Assembly (NCBI RefSeq): GCF_000372465.1 | Contig: NZ_AQUZ01000010.1 | Coordinates: forward strand, 161,244-211,502 | Source: Kribbella catacumbae DSM 19601 | GTDB lineage: Bacteria > Actinomycetota > Actinomycetes > Propionibacteriales > Kribbellaceae | DNA: 50,259 nucleotides | Direction: 5' to 3' | Shown here: piece after piece, positions 43,464-50,259 of the stretch | Numbering within the stretch: position 1 is the first letter of the stretch | Layout: every line of letters starts with the position of its first letter | Position numbers and translations under genes: made by a program | The notes under the pieces: generated by a model | Told to the model about the DNA's origin: nothing | The model's input: the letters and a program-made list of their open reading frames with translations, nothing else | Database searches by the model: none

Positions 43464-44440
43464 CAGGCCACCAACCCCTTCTCGCGTACGCGTTCGGCGG
43501 CGCGGACCCGGGCCGAGGCGGCCCGGGGGTTCTCCGCGATCTCTTCATCAGTGGGCTTCTCTGCCCCGCGGGTCAGCAACTTGAGAAACGGCTCGTGACC
43601 AGCGGGGATCACCGGCAGATCGTCCGGTACGTCGCTCTTGGCGCCGGCCGCCAGCGTCTGCTTGGCGATCCGGTCCTCGAGCGACTGGTAGCTCATCACC
43701 ACGATCCGGCCGTGCAGCGCGAGCGACGCGACCGCCGCCGGCAGCGCGCGACGCAGTACCTCGAGCTCGCCGTTGACCTCGATCCGCAGCGCCTGGAAGG
43801 TCCGCTTGGCCGGGTGTCCCCCGGTCCGGCGGGCCGCCTGCGGGATCGCGTCGCGGACCAGCTCCGACAGCCGGGCGCTGTTCGTGAACGGCTCGGTCTC
43901 GCGGGCCTTGACGATCCGGTCCGCGATCCGCCGGGAGAACTTCTCCTCGCCGTACTGGAACAGGATCCGGGCCAGATCGGCCGAGCTGTAGGTGTTCAGG
44001 ATGTCCGCGGCCGTGGTCGGCGCGGTGCTGTCCATCCGCATGTCCAGCGGCGCGTCCTGCGCGTAGGAGAAGCCACGGTCGGCCTCGTCCAGCTGCATGG
44101 AGGAAACACCGAGGTCGAAGAGGATGCCGTCGATCGCGGGGATGCCGAGCTCGTCGAGCACGCGCGGCAGTTCGTCGTACACGGCGTGCACCAGCGTGGT
44201 GCGCCCGGCGTACGGCGCCAGCCGGTCGCCGGTCAGCCGAAGGGCCTCCGGGTCGCGGTCGAGCCCGACCAGGTGGATCTCGGGGAACCGTTGCAGGAAG
44301 GCTTCGGAGTGTCCGCCGAGTCCGAGGGTGGCGTCGACGAGGACGGCACCGGAGTGCTGGAGGGCCGGGGCGAGCAGCGCGACGACGCGATCGAGCATCA
44401 CCGGGACGTGGCGTCCCTCCGCTCCGCGCTCAGCACCCAT
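43463..44440 (-). CDS. rsmH: 16S rRNA m4C1402 methyltransferase RsmH (MraW)
   Basis: The 325-residue SAM-dependent enzyme methylates N4 of C1402 in the 16S rRNA decoding centre. The start [19 protein letters not shown] carries the family's HxPVML signature. Motif I is [19 protein letters not shown], the next acidic strand is [11 protein letters not shown], and the catalytic-side loop is [21 protein letters not shown]. The C-terminus contains [16 protein letters not shown] and [11 protein letters not shown]. Length is typical. GGAGGGG lies 5 nt before the ATG. It is 225 nt after mraZ, a gap with no other gene; it follows mraZ in nearly all bacteria. Confidence 0.97.
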   Translation of the reverse strand: MGAERGAEGRHVPVMLDRVVALLAPALQHSGAVLVDATLGLGGHSEAFLQRFPEIHLVGLDRDPEALRLTGDRLAPYAGRTTLVHAVYDELPRVLDELGIPAIDGILFDLGVSSMQLDEADRGFSYAQDAPLDMRMDSTAPTTAADILNTYSSADLARILFQYGEEKFSRRIADRIVKARETEPFTNSARLSELVRDAIPQAARRTGGHPAKRTFQALRIEVNGELEVLRRALPAAVASLALHGRIVVMSYQSLEDRIAKQTLAAGAKSDVPDDLPVIPAGHEPFLKLLTRGAEKPTDEEIAENPRAASARVRAAERVREKGLVA

Positions 44441-44665
44441 CTCGACCCCTCCGTAGCTTTACCTGCCGGCCTTTCGTCCTGCTGGGGCGGTGGTGGAGCG
44501 CTCTGCAGGAACCGTGTGGGGTGCGGATTTCGTCCGGTCAGATCGCGGGTACGCCTTCCGGGGAAGTACCTGTCCGTCTTGGCGCCGGGGAAGTGGCGTC
44601 AACACTCAAGGCTCGGAAGTCGGACCCGTGATCTCACCGGACGTCCGGCGCTACCTCGGGCTGGC

Positions 44666-45097
44666 TCAGAAGATGCCGGGCAGTACCTCCTCGGACAGGT
44701 CGGCGAATGCCTGCTCCTGCGCCGCGGAGTACGTGTTCCAGTTCTCCGTGTTCCAGATCTCCACCCTGTTCATCGCCCCGATGACGACACAGTCGCGATC
44801 CAGTCCCGCGTAATCGCGCAGCATCGGCGGGATGGTGACCCGGCCCTGCTTGTCCGGTACCTCGTTCGAGGCGCCGGCGAACAGCATCCGCAGGTAGTCC
44901 CGGGCACCCTTGTTGGTGATCGGAGCCTGCTTCAACTGCTCGGTCAGTTGCACGAACTCGCTTTCGGGCCACACGGACAGCGACCGCTCCTGTCCACGCG
45001 TGATCACCAGGCCTTCGGCCAGTTCGTCGCGGAACTTCGCCGGCAGAAACAGCCGCCCTTTGTCGTCGAGCTTGGGGAAGTGAGTTCCGAGGAACAT
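44666..45097 (-). CDS. mraZ: Transcriptional regulator MraZ
   Basis: The 143-residue protein contains two SpoVT/AbrB-like repeats, each with the DxxGR motif: [14 protein letters not shown] near residue 10 and [18 protein letters not shown] near 80. MraZ forms a ring and binds direct repeats upstream of its own gene; in Escherichia coli it represses the dcw cluster. Four matching boxes with 10-bp spacing lie over the promoter here. The start ATG has GGGGAGG seven nt upstream. As the first gene of the block it is expected to control expression of at least rsmH to ftsI. Length and motif spacing are standard. Confidence 0.96.
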   Translation of the reverse strand: MFLGTHFPKLDDKGRLFLPAKFRDELAEGLVITRGQERSLSVWPESEFVQLTEQLKQAPITNKGARDYLRMLFAGASNEVPDKQGRVTIPPMLRDYAGLDRDCVVIGAMNRVEIWNTENWNTYSAAQEQAFADLSEEVLPGIF

Positions 45098-45158
45098 CTC
45101 TTCACCTCCCCGTTGCGGACTCTCCGTCTCAGGTCGAGCTTGTTGTCCACCATTTCAG

Positions 45159-45200
45159 TACCACTGCGCTCCACCTTACTCCACTTTGCCCCACCGTCAA
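45159..45200 (-). promoter_or_regulatory. mraZ: mraZ promoter with four MraZ boxes
   Basis: On the minus strand TTGACG (45195-45200) and TAAGGT (45173-45178), 16 nt apart, form a good promoter about 75 nt before mraZ. Four direct repeats, GTGGGG, GTGGAG, GTGGAG and GTGGTA, occupy 45189-45194, 45179-45184, 45169-45174 and 45159-45164, exactly 10 bp apart. The spacing and TGG core are those of MraZ operator boxes. Bound MraZ would cover the spacer, the -10 and the start region, implying autorepression. Confidence 0.85.
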
Positions 45201-45375
45201 CCAAATTCGCCCCGTTTCGCTCCCCCGTACGCTGGAGGTCACAAACCGGCAACAACGGGTGAGGCCAATTTCGATGAACGCCGAAACGACTGGTAACGAA
45301 ACGCGCGGAGATCTAGGCCCGACCCTCGGCCCGGGTCAGAATGAGTCGGCTATCAACCAATTGGGAGGACTCAGG

Positions 45376-46356
45376 GTGAGCACCACCGCGACCAGCTCGG
45401 CCATGGACTTCGACGAGCTGACAGAGGTGGCGGGACGGGTCCGCCGAGCCATCGAGACAGTGATCGAGGGCAAACCCGATGTCGTCGAAGTAGCCATCAC
45501 CGTGCTACTCGCCGAAGGACACCTACTGATCGAGGACGTACCGGGCGTCGGCAAGACGATGCTGGCCAAGGCGCTGGCACGGTCGATCGACTGCACCGTG
45601 CGCCGGATCCAGTTCACGCCGGACCTGTTGCCGTCGGACATCACCGGCGTGTCGGTCTTCAACCAGGAGAACCGCGAGTTCGAGTTCAAGCCGGGCGCGG
45701 TGTTCGCGAACATCGTCGTCGGTGACGAGATCAACCGCGCCTCACCGAAGACCCAGGCCGCGCTGCTGGAGTCGATGGAGGAGCGCCAGGTCACGGTCGA
45801 CACGACGACCTACCACCTCGAGACGCCGTTCATGGTGATCGCGACGCAGAACCCGATCGAGATGGAAGGCACCTATCCCCTTCCGGAAGCACAGCGCGAC
45901 CGCTTCATGGCCCGGCTGTCGATGGGCTACCCGGAGCCGGCCGCCGAGCTGCGTATGCTCGACGGGCACGCGGCCGCCGAGCCTCTGGACAGCCTCCAGC
46001 CGGTCACTGACGGGCAGCAGGTCCTCCGGCTGGTGAAGACAGTGCACTCGGTGCACGTGTCGGAGTCGGTCAAGGAGTACGCCGTCGCACTCGTCGGCGC
46101 GACCAGACGGTCGCAGGAGCTGCGGCTGGGTGCGAGCCCTCGCGCCACGCTGCACCTGATCCGGGCCGCCCGGGCCGCTGCCGCACTGGACGCACGCGAG
46201 TTCGTCCTCCCGGATGACATCCAGGAGCTCGCCGTACCGGTCCTTGCTCACCGTGTACTACCGGCCGCCGAAGCTCACCTTGGTGGGCGTGGCTCGGCCG
46301 ACATCATCTCCGGGCTCGTGGCCTCGGTGCCGCTGCCCCGCACTCGTCGGGACTGA
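45376..46356 (+). CDS. MoxR-family AAA+ ATPase
   Basis: From the GTG at 45376 the product has 326 residues. Walker A is IEDVPGVGKTMLAKALA, Walker B VVGDEINRASPKTQAALLESMEE, and the sensor and post-sensor regions are ATQNPIEMEGTYPLPEAQRDRF. The lid domain follows. MoxR ATPases act as chaperone-like assembly factors, usually with DUF58 and transglutaminase partners encoded next door, as here. I chose the 45376 start because GGGAGG lies seven nt upstream; an ATG at 45274 or GTG at 45259 would add a low-complexity stretch. It is divergent from mraZ, so the two promoters share the gap 45098-45375. Substrate unknown. Confidence 0.93.
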   Translation: MSTTATSSAMDFDELTEVAGRVRRAIETVIEGKPDVVEVAITVLLAEGHLLIEDVPGVGKTMLAKALARSIDCTVRRIQFTPDLLPSDITGVSVFNQENREFEFKPGAVFANIVVGDEINRASPKTQAALLESMEERQVTVDTTTYHLETPFMVIATQNPIEMEGTYPLPEAQRDRFMARLSMGYPEPAAELRMLDGHAAAEPLDSLQPVTDGQQVLRLVKTVHSVHVSESVKEYAVALVGATRRSQELRLGASPRATLHLIRAARAAAALDAREFVLPDDIQELAVPVLAHRVLPAAEAHLGGRGSADIISGLVASVPLPRTRRD

Positions 46357-46359
46357 GAC

Positions 46360-47646
46360 ATGCGGCAGGCACTGCGCGGACTGACCACCCGAGGGCGGGC
46401 GTTCGTCGCTGCCGGGATCACTGCTTCTCTGTGTGCGTTGCTGCTCGGCCAGAAGGACCTGCTGCGCGTCGGCATCCTGCTGGTGGCTCTGCCGGTCGTC
46501 GCGGCCCTCGTCATCGGCCGGACCCGGCTGCGCCTGCAGGTACGGCGCAGCCTGGCTCCGGACCAGGTGCCGGTCGGGACTACGGCGACGGTTGAGCTGA
46601 TGCTGTCCAACCAGGGCCGGATGCCGGCTGGACTGTTGCTGCTGGAAGACCGCATTCCTTATGTCCTGGGGCACCGCCCGCGGTTCGTGGTCGACCGGGT
46701 CAGCCCGAACTGGAAGCGGACAGTCACCTATCCGGTGAAGTCCGACGTCCGCGGGCTGTTCCAGGTCGGGCCGTTGATGCTGACGGTCGCGGACCCGTTC
46801 GGGCTGGTCGAGACGAGCAGGACGTTCACCCGGAGCCAGCACCTGCTGGTGACGCCACGGGTTTACCAGCTGCCCGAGGTACGGCTGGGTGCTGACCGCG
46901 CGGGCTCCGGCGAGAACCGGCCGCGTGCGATCGCGTCGGCGGGTGAAGAGGACGCGACTGTTCGCGAGTACCGTGACGGCGACGACCTGCGCCGGGTGCA
47001 CTGGCGTTCGACCGCGCGGCGCGGCTCGCTGATGGTCCGCCGGGAGGAGCAGCCCTGGCAGAGCCGGTGCGCGATCTTCCTGGACGCCCGCACCATCTCG
47101 CACCACGGGCACGGTCCGTCGTCCAGTCTCGAGTGGGCGGTGAGCGCGGCGGCCTCGGTCGGCACCGACCGGATCCGGCGCGGCTACGTCACCACCCTGC
47201 TGGGCGGGCCGACCACGCTGTCGGCGATCAGCCACCGCAGCTCGACGGCCGTCCACCAGCCACTCACCAGCCAGCAACTGCTGACCGAGTGCGCGACGGT
47301 GGAGGAGCACAAGTACGCCGAGATCGGTCCGCTGCTGACCGTCGATCGGCACATCCAGGAGCCGAGCCTGGCGGTCGCGATCGTCGGCGCCTGCAACTCC
47401 GAGGACGTCACCGCGCTCAATCGCTGGCGGTCCAGCCAGGCGACCGGGGTGGCGCTCTTGCTCGATGCGGCAAGCTGGTCGGTGGGCGCGGAGGGTACCG
47501 AGAAGGCCACCCGGCTGATCGCCGCCACTGATGCCACCGAGAACGAACTGCGCCGCAACGGCTGGCGGGTCGCCAGAGTGCAGCGCGGAGACCATCTCCC
47601 GACCGTGTGGTCCACCCTCGGACTGCGGAGCGGAAGGATCGCATGA
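46360..47646 (+). CDS. DUF58 domain membrane protein
   Basis: The 428-residue protein starts 3 nt after the MoxR gene. Two hydrophobic helices at about 15-52 (FVAAGITASLCALLL, VGILLVALPVVAALVIG) are followed by a beta-rich domain (about 60-180). The DUF58 core then contains the signature EYRDGDDLRRVHWRSTARRGSLMVRR, and a von-Willebrand-A-like fold follows. DUF58 proteins couple MoxR ATPases to membrane targets, but the reaction is not established. The stop overlaps the start of the transglutaminase gene by ATGA, so the three proteins are made together. The operon is the classic MoxR-DUF58-TgpA set. Confidence 0.9.
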   Translation: MRQALRGLTTRGRAFVAAGITASLCALLLGQKDLLRVGILLVALPVVAALVIGRTRLRLQVRRSLAPDQVPVGTTATVELMLSNQGRMPAGLLLLEDRIPYVLGHRPRFVVDRVSPNWKRTVTYPVKSDVRGLFQVGPLMLTVADPFGLVETSRTFTRSQHLLVTPRVYQLPEVRLGADRAGSGENRPRAIASAGEEDATVREYRDGDDLRRVHWRSTARRGSLMVRREEQPWQSRCAIFLDARTISHHGHGPSSSLEWAVSAAASVGTDRIRRGYVTTLLGGPTTLSAISHRSSTAVHQPLTSQQLLTECATVEEHKYAEIGPLLTVDRHIQEPSLAVAIVGACNSEDVTALNRWRSSQATGVALLLDAASWSVGAEGTEKATRLIAATDATENELRRNGWRVARVQRGDHLPTVWSTLGLRSGRIA

Positions 47647-50000
47647 CCGGCCACGTCAGGATCTCCATCGCCGCCTGGGTGGCGACCGTGCTCGGTTCGC
47701 TGGTGCTCACGCCGGTGTTCTCCGGACCGTTCCTGTTCATCAGCGCCTTCTTGTGCGGTGCGGTGACCGGGGCCGGCATCCTGTTGCAGAACTGGCGCGC
47801 GCCGCGGTTCGTCGTACCGATCGTGCAGTTGCTCGTGCTGATTGAGCTGATCTCACTGTTCTTCCTCCGCGAGACGATGCGGTACGGCGTACTGCCGTGG
47901 AAGGAGACGGTGATCGCGTTCAACGGCCAGATGGTCGACGCGATGGACTCGATCAACCGCTACAGCGCGCCCCTGCCGCCCGAATCGCATCTGCTGCTGT
48001 TCGCGACGTCGGTGATCGCCGCTGCCGGGCTGCTGATCCATGTGGTCGCAGTACAGATCAGGCAGGCCGCTTGGGCCGGTCTGCTGCTCCTGACGATGTA
48101 CACAGTGCCCGCGGCGACCGTGCACGGCGGGCTGCCGGCTCTGCTGTTCATCCCGCCCGCAGTCGGGTACATCGTGCTGCTGTCGGCCGAAGGGCGTACC
48201 AGGCTCAGTCGTTGGGGCCGCCGGATCTCCGGTGTCTCACACCTCGACGCGGCAGAGCCGATCGAAGCCTCCGCGCTCGGACAGGCCGGCCGACGGATCG
48301 GCCTGAGCGTGGTCGCGTTGGCCGCGGTGCTGCCCGCCCTGATCCCGGCGCTGCCGGAGGGCGTGATCGGCAACGGTCTGGCCGGTAGCGGCGCTGGTAG
48401 CGGCGTCGGCGCGGTCATCTCGGCGAACGACCCGATGCTGGACATGGGCAAGAACCTCAAGCGTGGCGACAACGTGACCGCGCTGACCTACACCGGCGGC
48501 CCGGCCGGCGGCACCTACCTGCGGCTGACCACGCTGGATCTCTTCGACGGCAACAACTGGCGGATCGCGCCCAGGAGCGGAGGTCAGAAGATCGGCGACG
48601 ACCTGCTGAGCTCACCGCCCGGCTACGGGGGCGACGTCAGCAAAGCGCCGCAGAGCAAGCTGAAGGTCGAGGTGAGCCGCACCTTCCGCTCCCAGTTCGC
48701 TCCGGTGCCGTACGGTCTGCGCTCGATCTCGCTGAAGAAGAACTGGCGCTACGACCCGAAGTCGCTGGACGTCTTGTCCACCAACGGCCAGGTCGTCGGC
48801 GGCCAGGACTACAACCTCACCTGGTACGACCTGAAGCCGGACCCGCAGGCGCTGAACGACAGCGTCAGCGCCGGCGAACCCGACCAGTTCACCAGCGACG
48901 TCCCCAAGAACCTCGACGAGCGCATCAAGGTCAAGACCTTCGAGGTCACGGCCCGTGCGAAGAACAACCGCTATCAGCAGGCGGTTGCCCTGCAGGAGTG
49001 GTTCCGGTCGGGCGAGTTCACCTACAGCACGGCGAGGGACAGCAAGAGCGGCATGCGCGCGCTGTCGGAGTTCCTGCTCGATGACAAGACCGGGTACTGC
49101 GAGCAGTTCGCGACCGGGATGGCCTTGATGGCCCGCATCCTCGGCATCCCCTCACGGGTCGGGATCGGCTTCCTGGAGGGACAGGCGGGCAAGGACAACC
49201 AGCGCATCGTCCGGATGCACGACATGCACGCCTGGCCCGAGCTGTACTTCGAGGGCAGCGGCTGGGTCCGTTTCGAGCCGACACCGTCGGCCCGGATCGC
49301 GACGACGCCGGACTGGACCAACCCGGGCACCCTCCTGCCGAGCAACCCGACGACCGCGCCGACCACGGCACCGGTCACCCCGGGCGCGACCGAACAACCC
49401 GATATCACCAAGCCGAACGACCGCAACCTGCCCGACGACAGCGGCACCGCGCCGGTCTCCTCCGGCAACTGGTTCACCAACGGTGGCACGAAGGTGATCG
49501 GCCTGTCGCTGGCCGCGATCCTCTTGCTCTGCGTGCCGTGGCTGATCCGTACGCTGACCCGCCGCAAGCGCTTCAGCCGAGCTCCTAGCCGGATCGGGAT
49601 CGAAGGTTTGTGGGCAGAGGTCCGCGACACCTCCCGCGACCTCGGCCTCGACTGGTCGGAGTACTCCACGCCCCGCCAGCTCGGTGACTGGCTCGTCTCC
49701 AAGGTCCCGGCGGAGACGCAGCCACAGGCACTGCGCCTGGCCCGCGGCGTCGAAGCCATGCGGTACGCCGGGCAGAACGGCGGCGAGTTCCCCGACCTGC
49801 GCACGGAGACCGAAGCAGTCCGCAAGGCGCTGTGGGCGGAGGCCAAACTCACCCGCCGCTTGCGAGCCCGCGCGCTGCCGCCATCGTGGCGCTGGTACCT
49901 CAACCGAGGCAGTGCCGAGGCTTCCGATCTACTGGACGAGTTCGACCTTCTGCTGGCCCGAATCCGCTCAGCGCTACTCCCCCGCCGCCACGCCAACTAA
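47643..50000 (+). CDS. TgpA-like membrane transglutaminase (DUF3488/DUF4129)
   Basis: The 785-residue protein has a TgpA N-terminal membrane region of about six helices (residues 1-240) and a periplasmic transglutaminase-like core at about 430-560. It ends with one more membrane helix near 620 (KVIGLSLAAILLLCVPWLI) and a cytoplasmic DUF4129-type domain with the RTLTRRKRF and RALPPSWRWYL segments. The catalytic Cys is in TGYCEQFATGMALMARILGIPSRVGIGF and the His in DMHAWPELYFEGSGW. The third residue reads Glu in VRFEPTPS where many enzymes have Asp. A Pro/Thr-rich spacer (about 560-600) follows. Likely roles are peptide crosslinking or cleavage at the cell surface; not proven. A perfect hairpin follows its stop. 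Confidence 0.92.
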   Translation: MTGHVRISIAAWVATVLGSLVLTPVFSGPFLFISAFLCGAVTGAGILLQNWRAPRFVVPIVQLLVLIELISLFFLRETMRYGVLPWKETVIAFNGQMVDAMDSINRYSAPLPPESHLLLFATSVIAAAGLLIHVVAVQIRQAAWAGLLLLTMYTVPAATVHGGLPALLFIPPAVGYIVLLSAEGRTRLSRWGRRISGVSHLDAAEPIEASALGQAGRRIGLSVVALAAVLPALIPALPEGVIGNGLAGSGAGSGVGAVISANDPMLDMGKNLKRGDNVTALTYTGGPAGGTYLRLTTLDLFDGNNWRIAPRSGGQKIGDDLLSSPPGYGGDVSKAPQSKLKVEVSRTFRSQFAPVPYGLRSISLKKNWRYDPKSLDVLSTNGQVVGGQDYNLTWYDLKPDPQALNDSVSAGEPDQFTSDVPKNLDERIKVKTFEVTARAKNNRYQQAVALQEWFRSGEFTYSTARDSKSGMRALSEFLLDDKTGYCEQFATGMALMARILGIPSRVGIGFLEGQAGKDNQRIVRMHDMHAWPELYFEGSGWVRFEPTPSARIATTPDWTNPGTLLPSNPTTAPTTAPVTPGATEQPDITKPNDRNLPDDSGTAPVSSGNWFTNGGTKVIGLSLAAILLLCVPWLIRTLTRRKRFSRAPSRIGIEGLWAEVRDTSRDLGLDWSEYSTPRQLGDWLVSKVPAETQPQALRLARGVEAMRYAGQNGGEFPDLRTETEAVRKALWAEAKLTRRLRARALPPSWRWYLNRGSAEASDLLDEFDLLLARIRSALLPRRHAN

Positions 50001-50011
50001 CCAGCCACGCC

Positions 50012-50037
50012 AGCGGCGGGCCCCACAGCCCGCCGCT
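50012..50037 (+). terminator. Perfect 10-bp hairpin terminating the moxR operon
   Basis: AGCGGCGGGC (50012-50021) pairs perfectly with GCCCGCCGCT (50028-50037) around a 6-nt loop, 11 nt after the stop codon at 49998-50000. No U-tract follows. Position and GC-rich stem fit an actinobacterial terminator. Confidence 0.75.
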
Positions 50038-50259
50038 CGCCTGACTGTCGCCCGCCACACCACCACGGCCAGCCCGCGCAGTGGCACCACACCACGCCAT
50101 CCACGCCAGACATCGCAGTAGTCGGGGTGTCGGTAAGAACGCTGTCAGTGCGCCACGAGGCGCTGTTTGTCCGTACGGAGGTGAGAGACCGCCGTCGCTT
50201 CATCGTCGTAGCGGTGGGGTGAAGTTGGGGGCAGCCTGAGCCGGGGGTCGCCGGGAGGG
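50038..50259. other. Right edge without a recognised gene
   Basis: The remaining 222 nt contain only short frames: a minus-strand frame (49997-50203) and a 13-codon plus-strand frame from a GTG at about 50180. Neither has family-like sequence. It may include the promoter of the next gene beyond the window. Confidence 0.4.

Overview
The window is high-GC chromosomal DNA from an actinobacterium. The evidence is the very high third-position GC, GTG/TTG starts, leaderless genes preceded by TANNNT and a 6-nt spacer, a division and cell-wall (dcw) cluster without ftsA, murB or ddl, and an ultrashort-stem T-box before ileS. The ftsZ-pgeF-yggS-sepF-yggT-divIVA-ileS-dksA-like-lspA-rluD order is that of Streptomyces and its relatives. 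Gene content and protein wording suggest Propionibacteriales (Kribbella-like); that placement is inference.

Layout. 1-451: no gene recognised; a repeated 18-nt motif sits at the left edge and a hairpin lies downstream of ilvD. 452-9615: accessory and housekeeping genes: ilvD (-), an AraC regulator with a glyoxalase-fold protein (+), recQ (+), an orphan WxxG-repeat exported protein, a methyltransferase, a lipoprotein serine hydrolase (-), a second glyoxalase-fold protein (-) and an orphan. 9683-15952 (-): a DUF3352-type membrane protein with a Gln/Gly/Pro/Tyr repeat tail, a four-helix membrane protein and dnaE. 16087-18617: an alpha/beta hydrolase, a divergent RidA/TetR pair around a palindrome, and a peptidase E-like protein.

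18622-20896 (-): rluD-family synthase, lspA and a DksA/TraR-type zinc-finger protein with a histone-H1-like tail. 21158-24578 (+): promoter, translational T-box and a type-2 isoleucyl-tRNA synthetase whose HIGH motif reads GTHH. 24579-25244 has no convincing gene but contains a 25-bp inverted repeat and the divIVA terminator.

25245-45097 (-) is one nearly continuous division/peptidoglycan block. In transcription order: mraZ, rsmH, ftsL, ftsI, murE, murF, mraY, murD, ftsW, murG, murC, ftsQ, ftsZ, pgeF, yggS, sepF, yggT, divIVA. Most junctions overlap by 1-4 nt or are separated by only a few nt. MraZ boxes overlie the mraZ promoter; ftsZ and pgeF have their own promoter-like sequences. The Mur ligases, MraY and MurG make lipid II; FtsW and FtsI polymerise and crosslink septal wall; FtsZ, SepF, FtsQ and FtsL build the divisome; DivIVA organises polar growth. 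Divergent from mraZ, 45376-50000 (+) is a moxR-DUF58-transglutaminase operon closed by a perfect 10-bp hairpin.

No CRISPR array, prophage, insertion sequence, tRNA or rRNA was seen. The most notable items are the GTHH IleRS under T-box control, the repeat-built basic N-terminus of FtsI, the MraZ boxes, the leaderless promoter set and the 24587-24677 inverted repeat. No wholly new system is evident.
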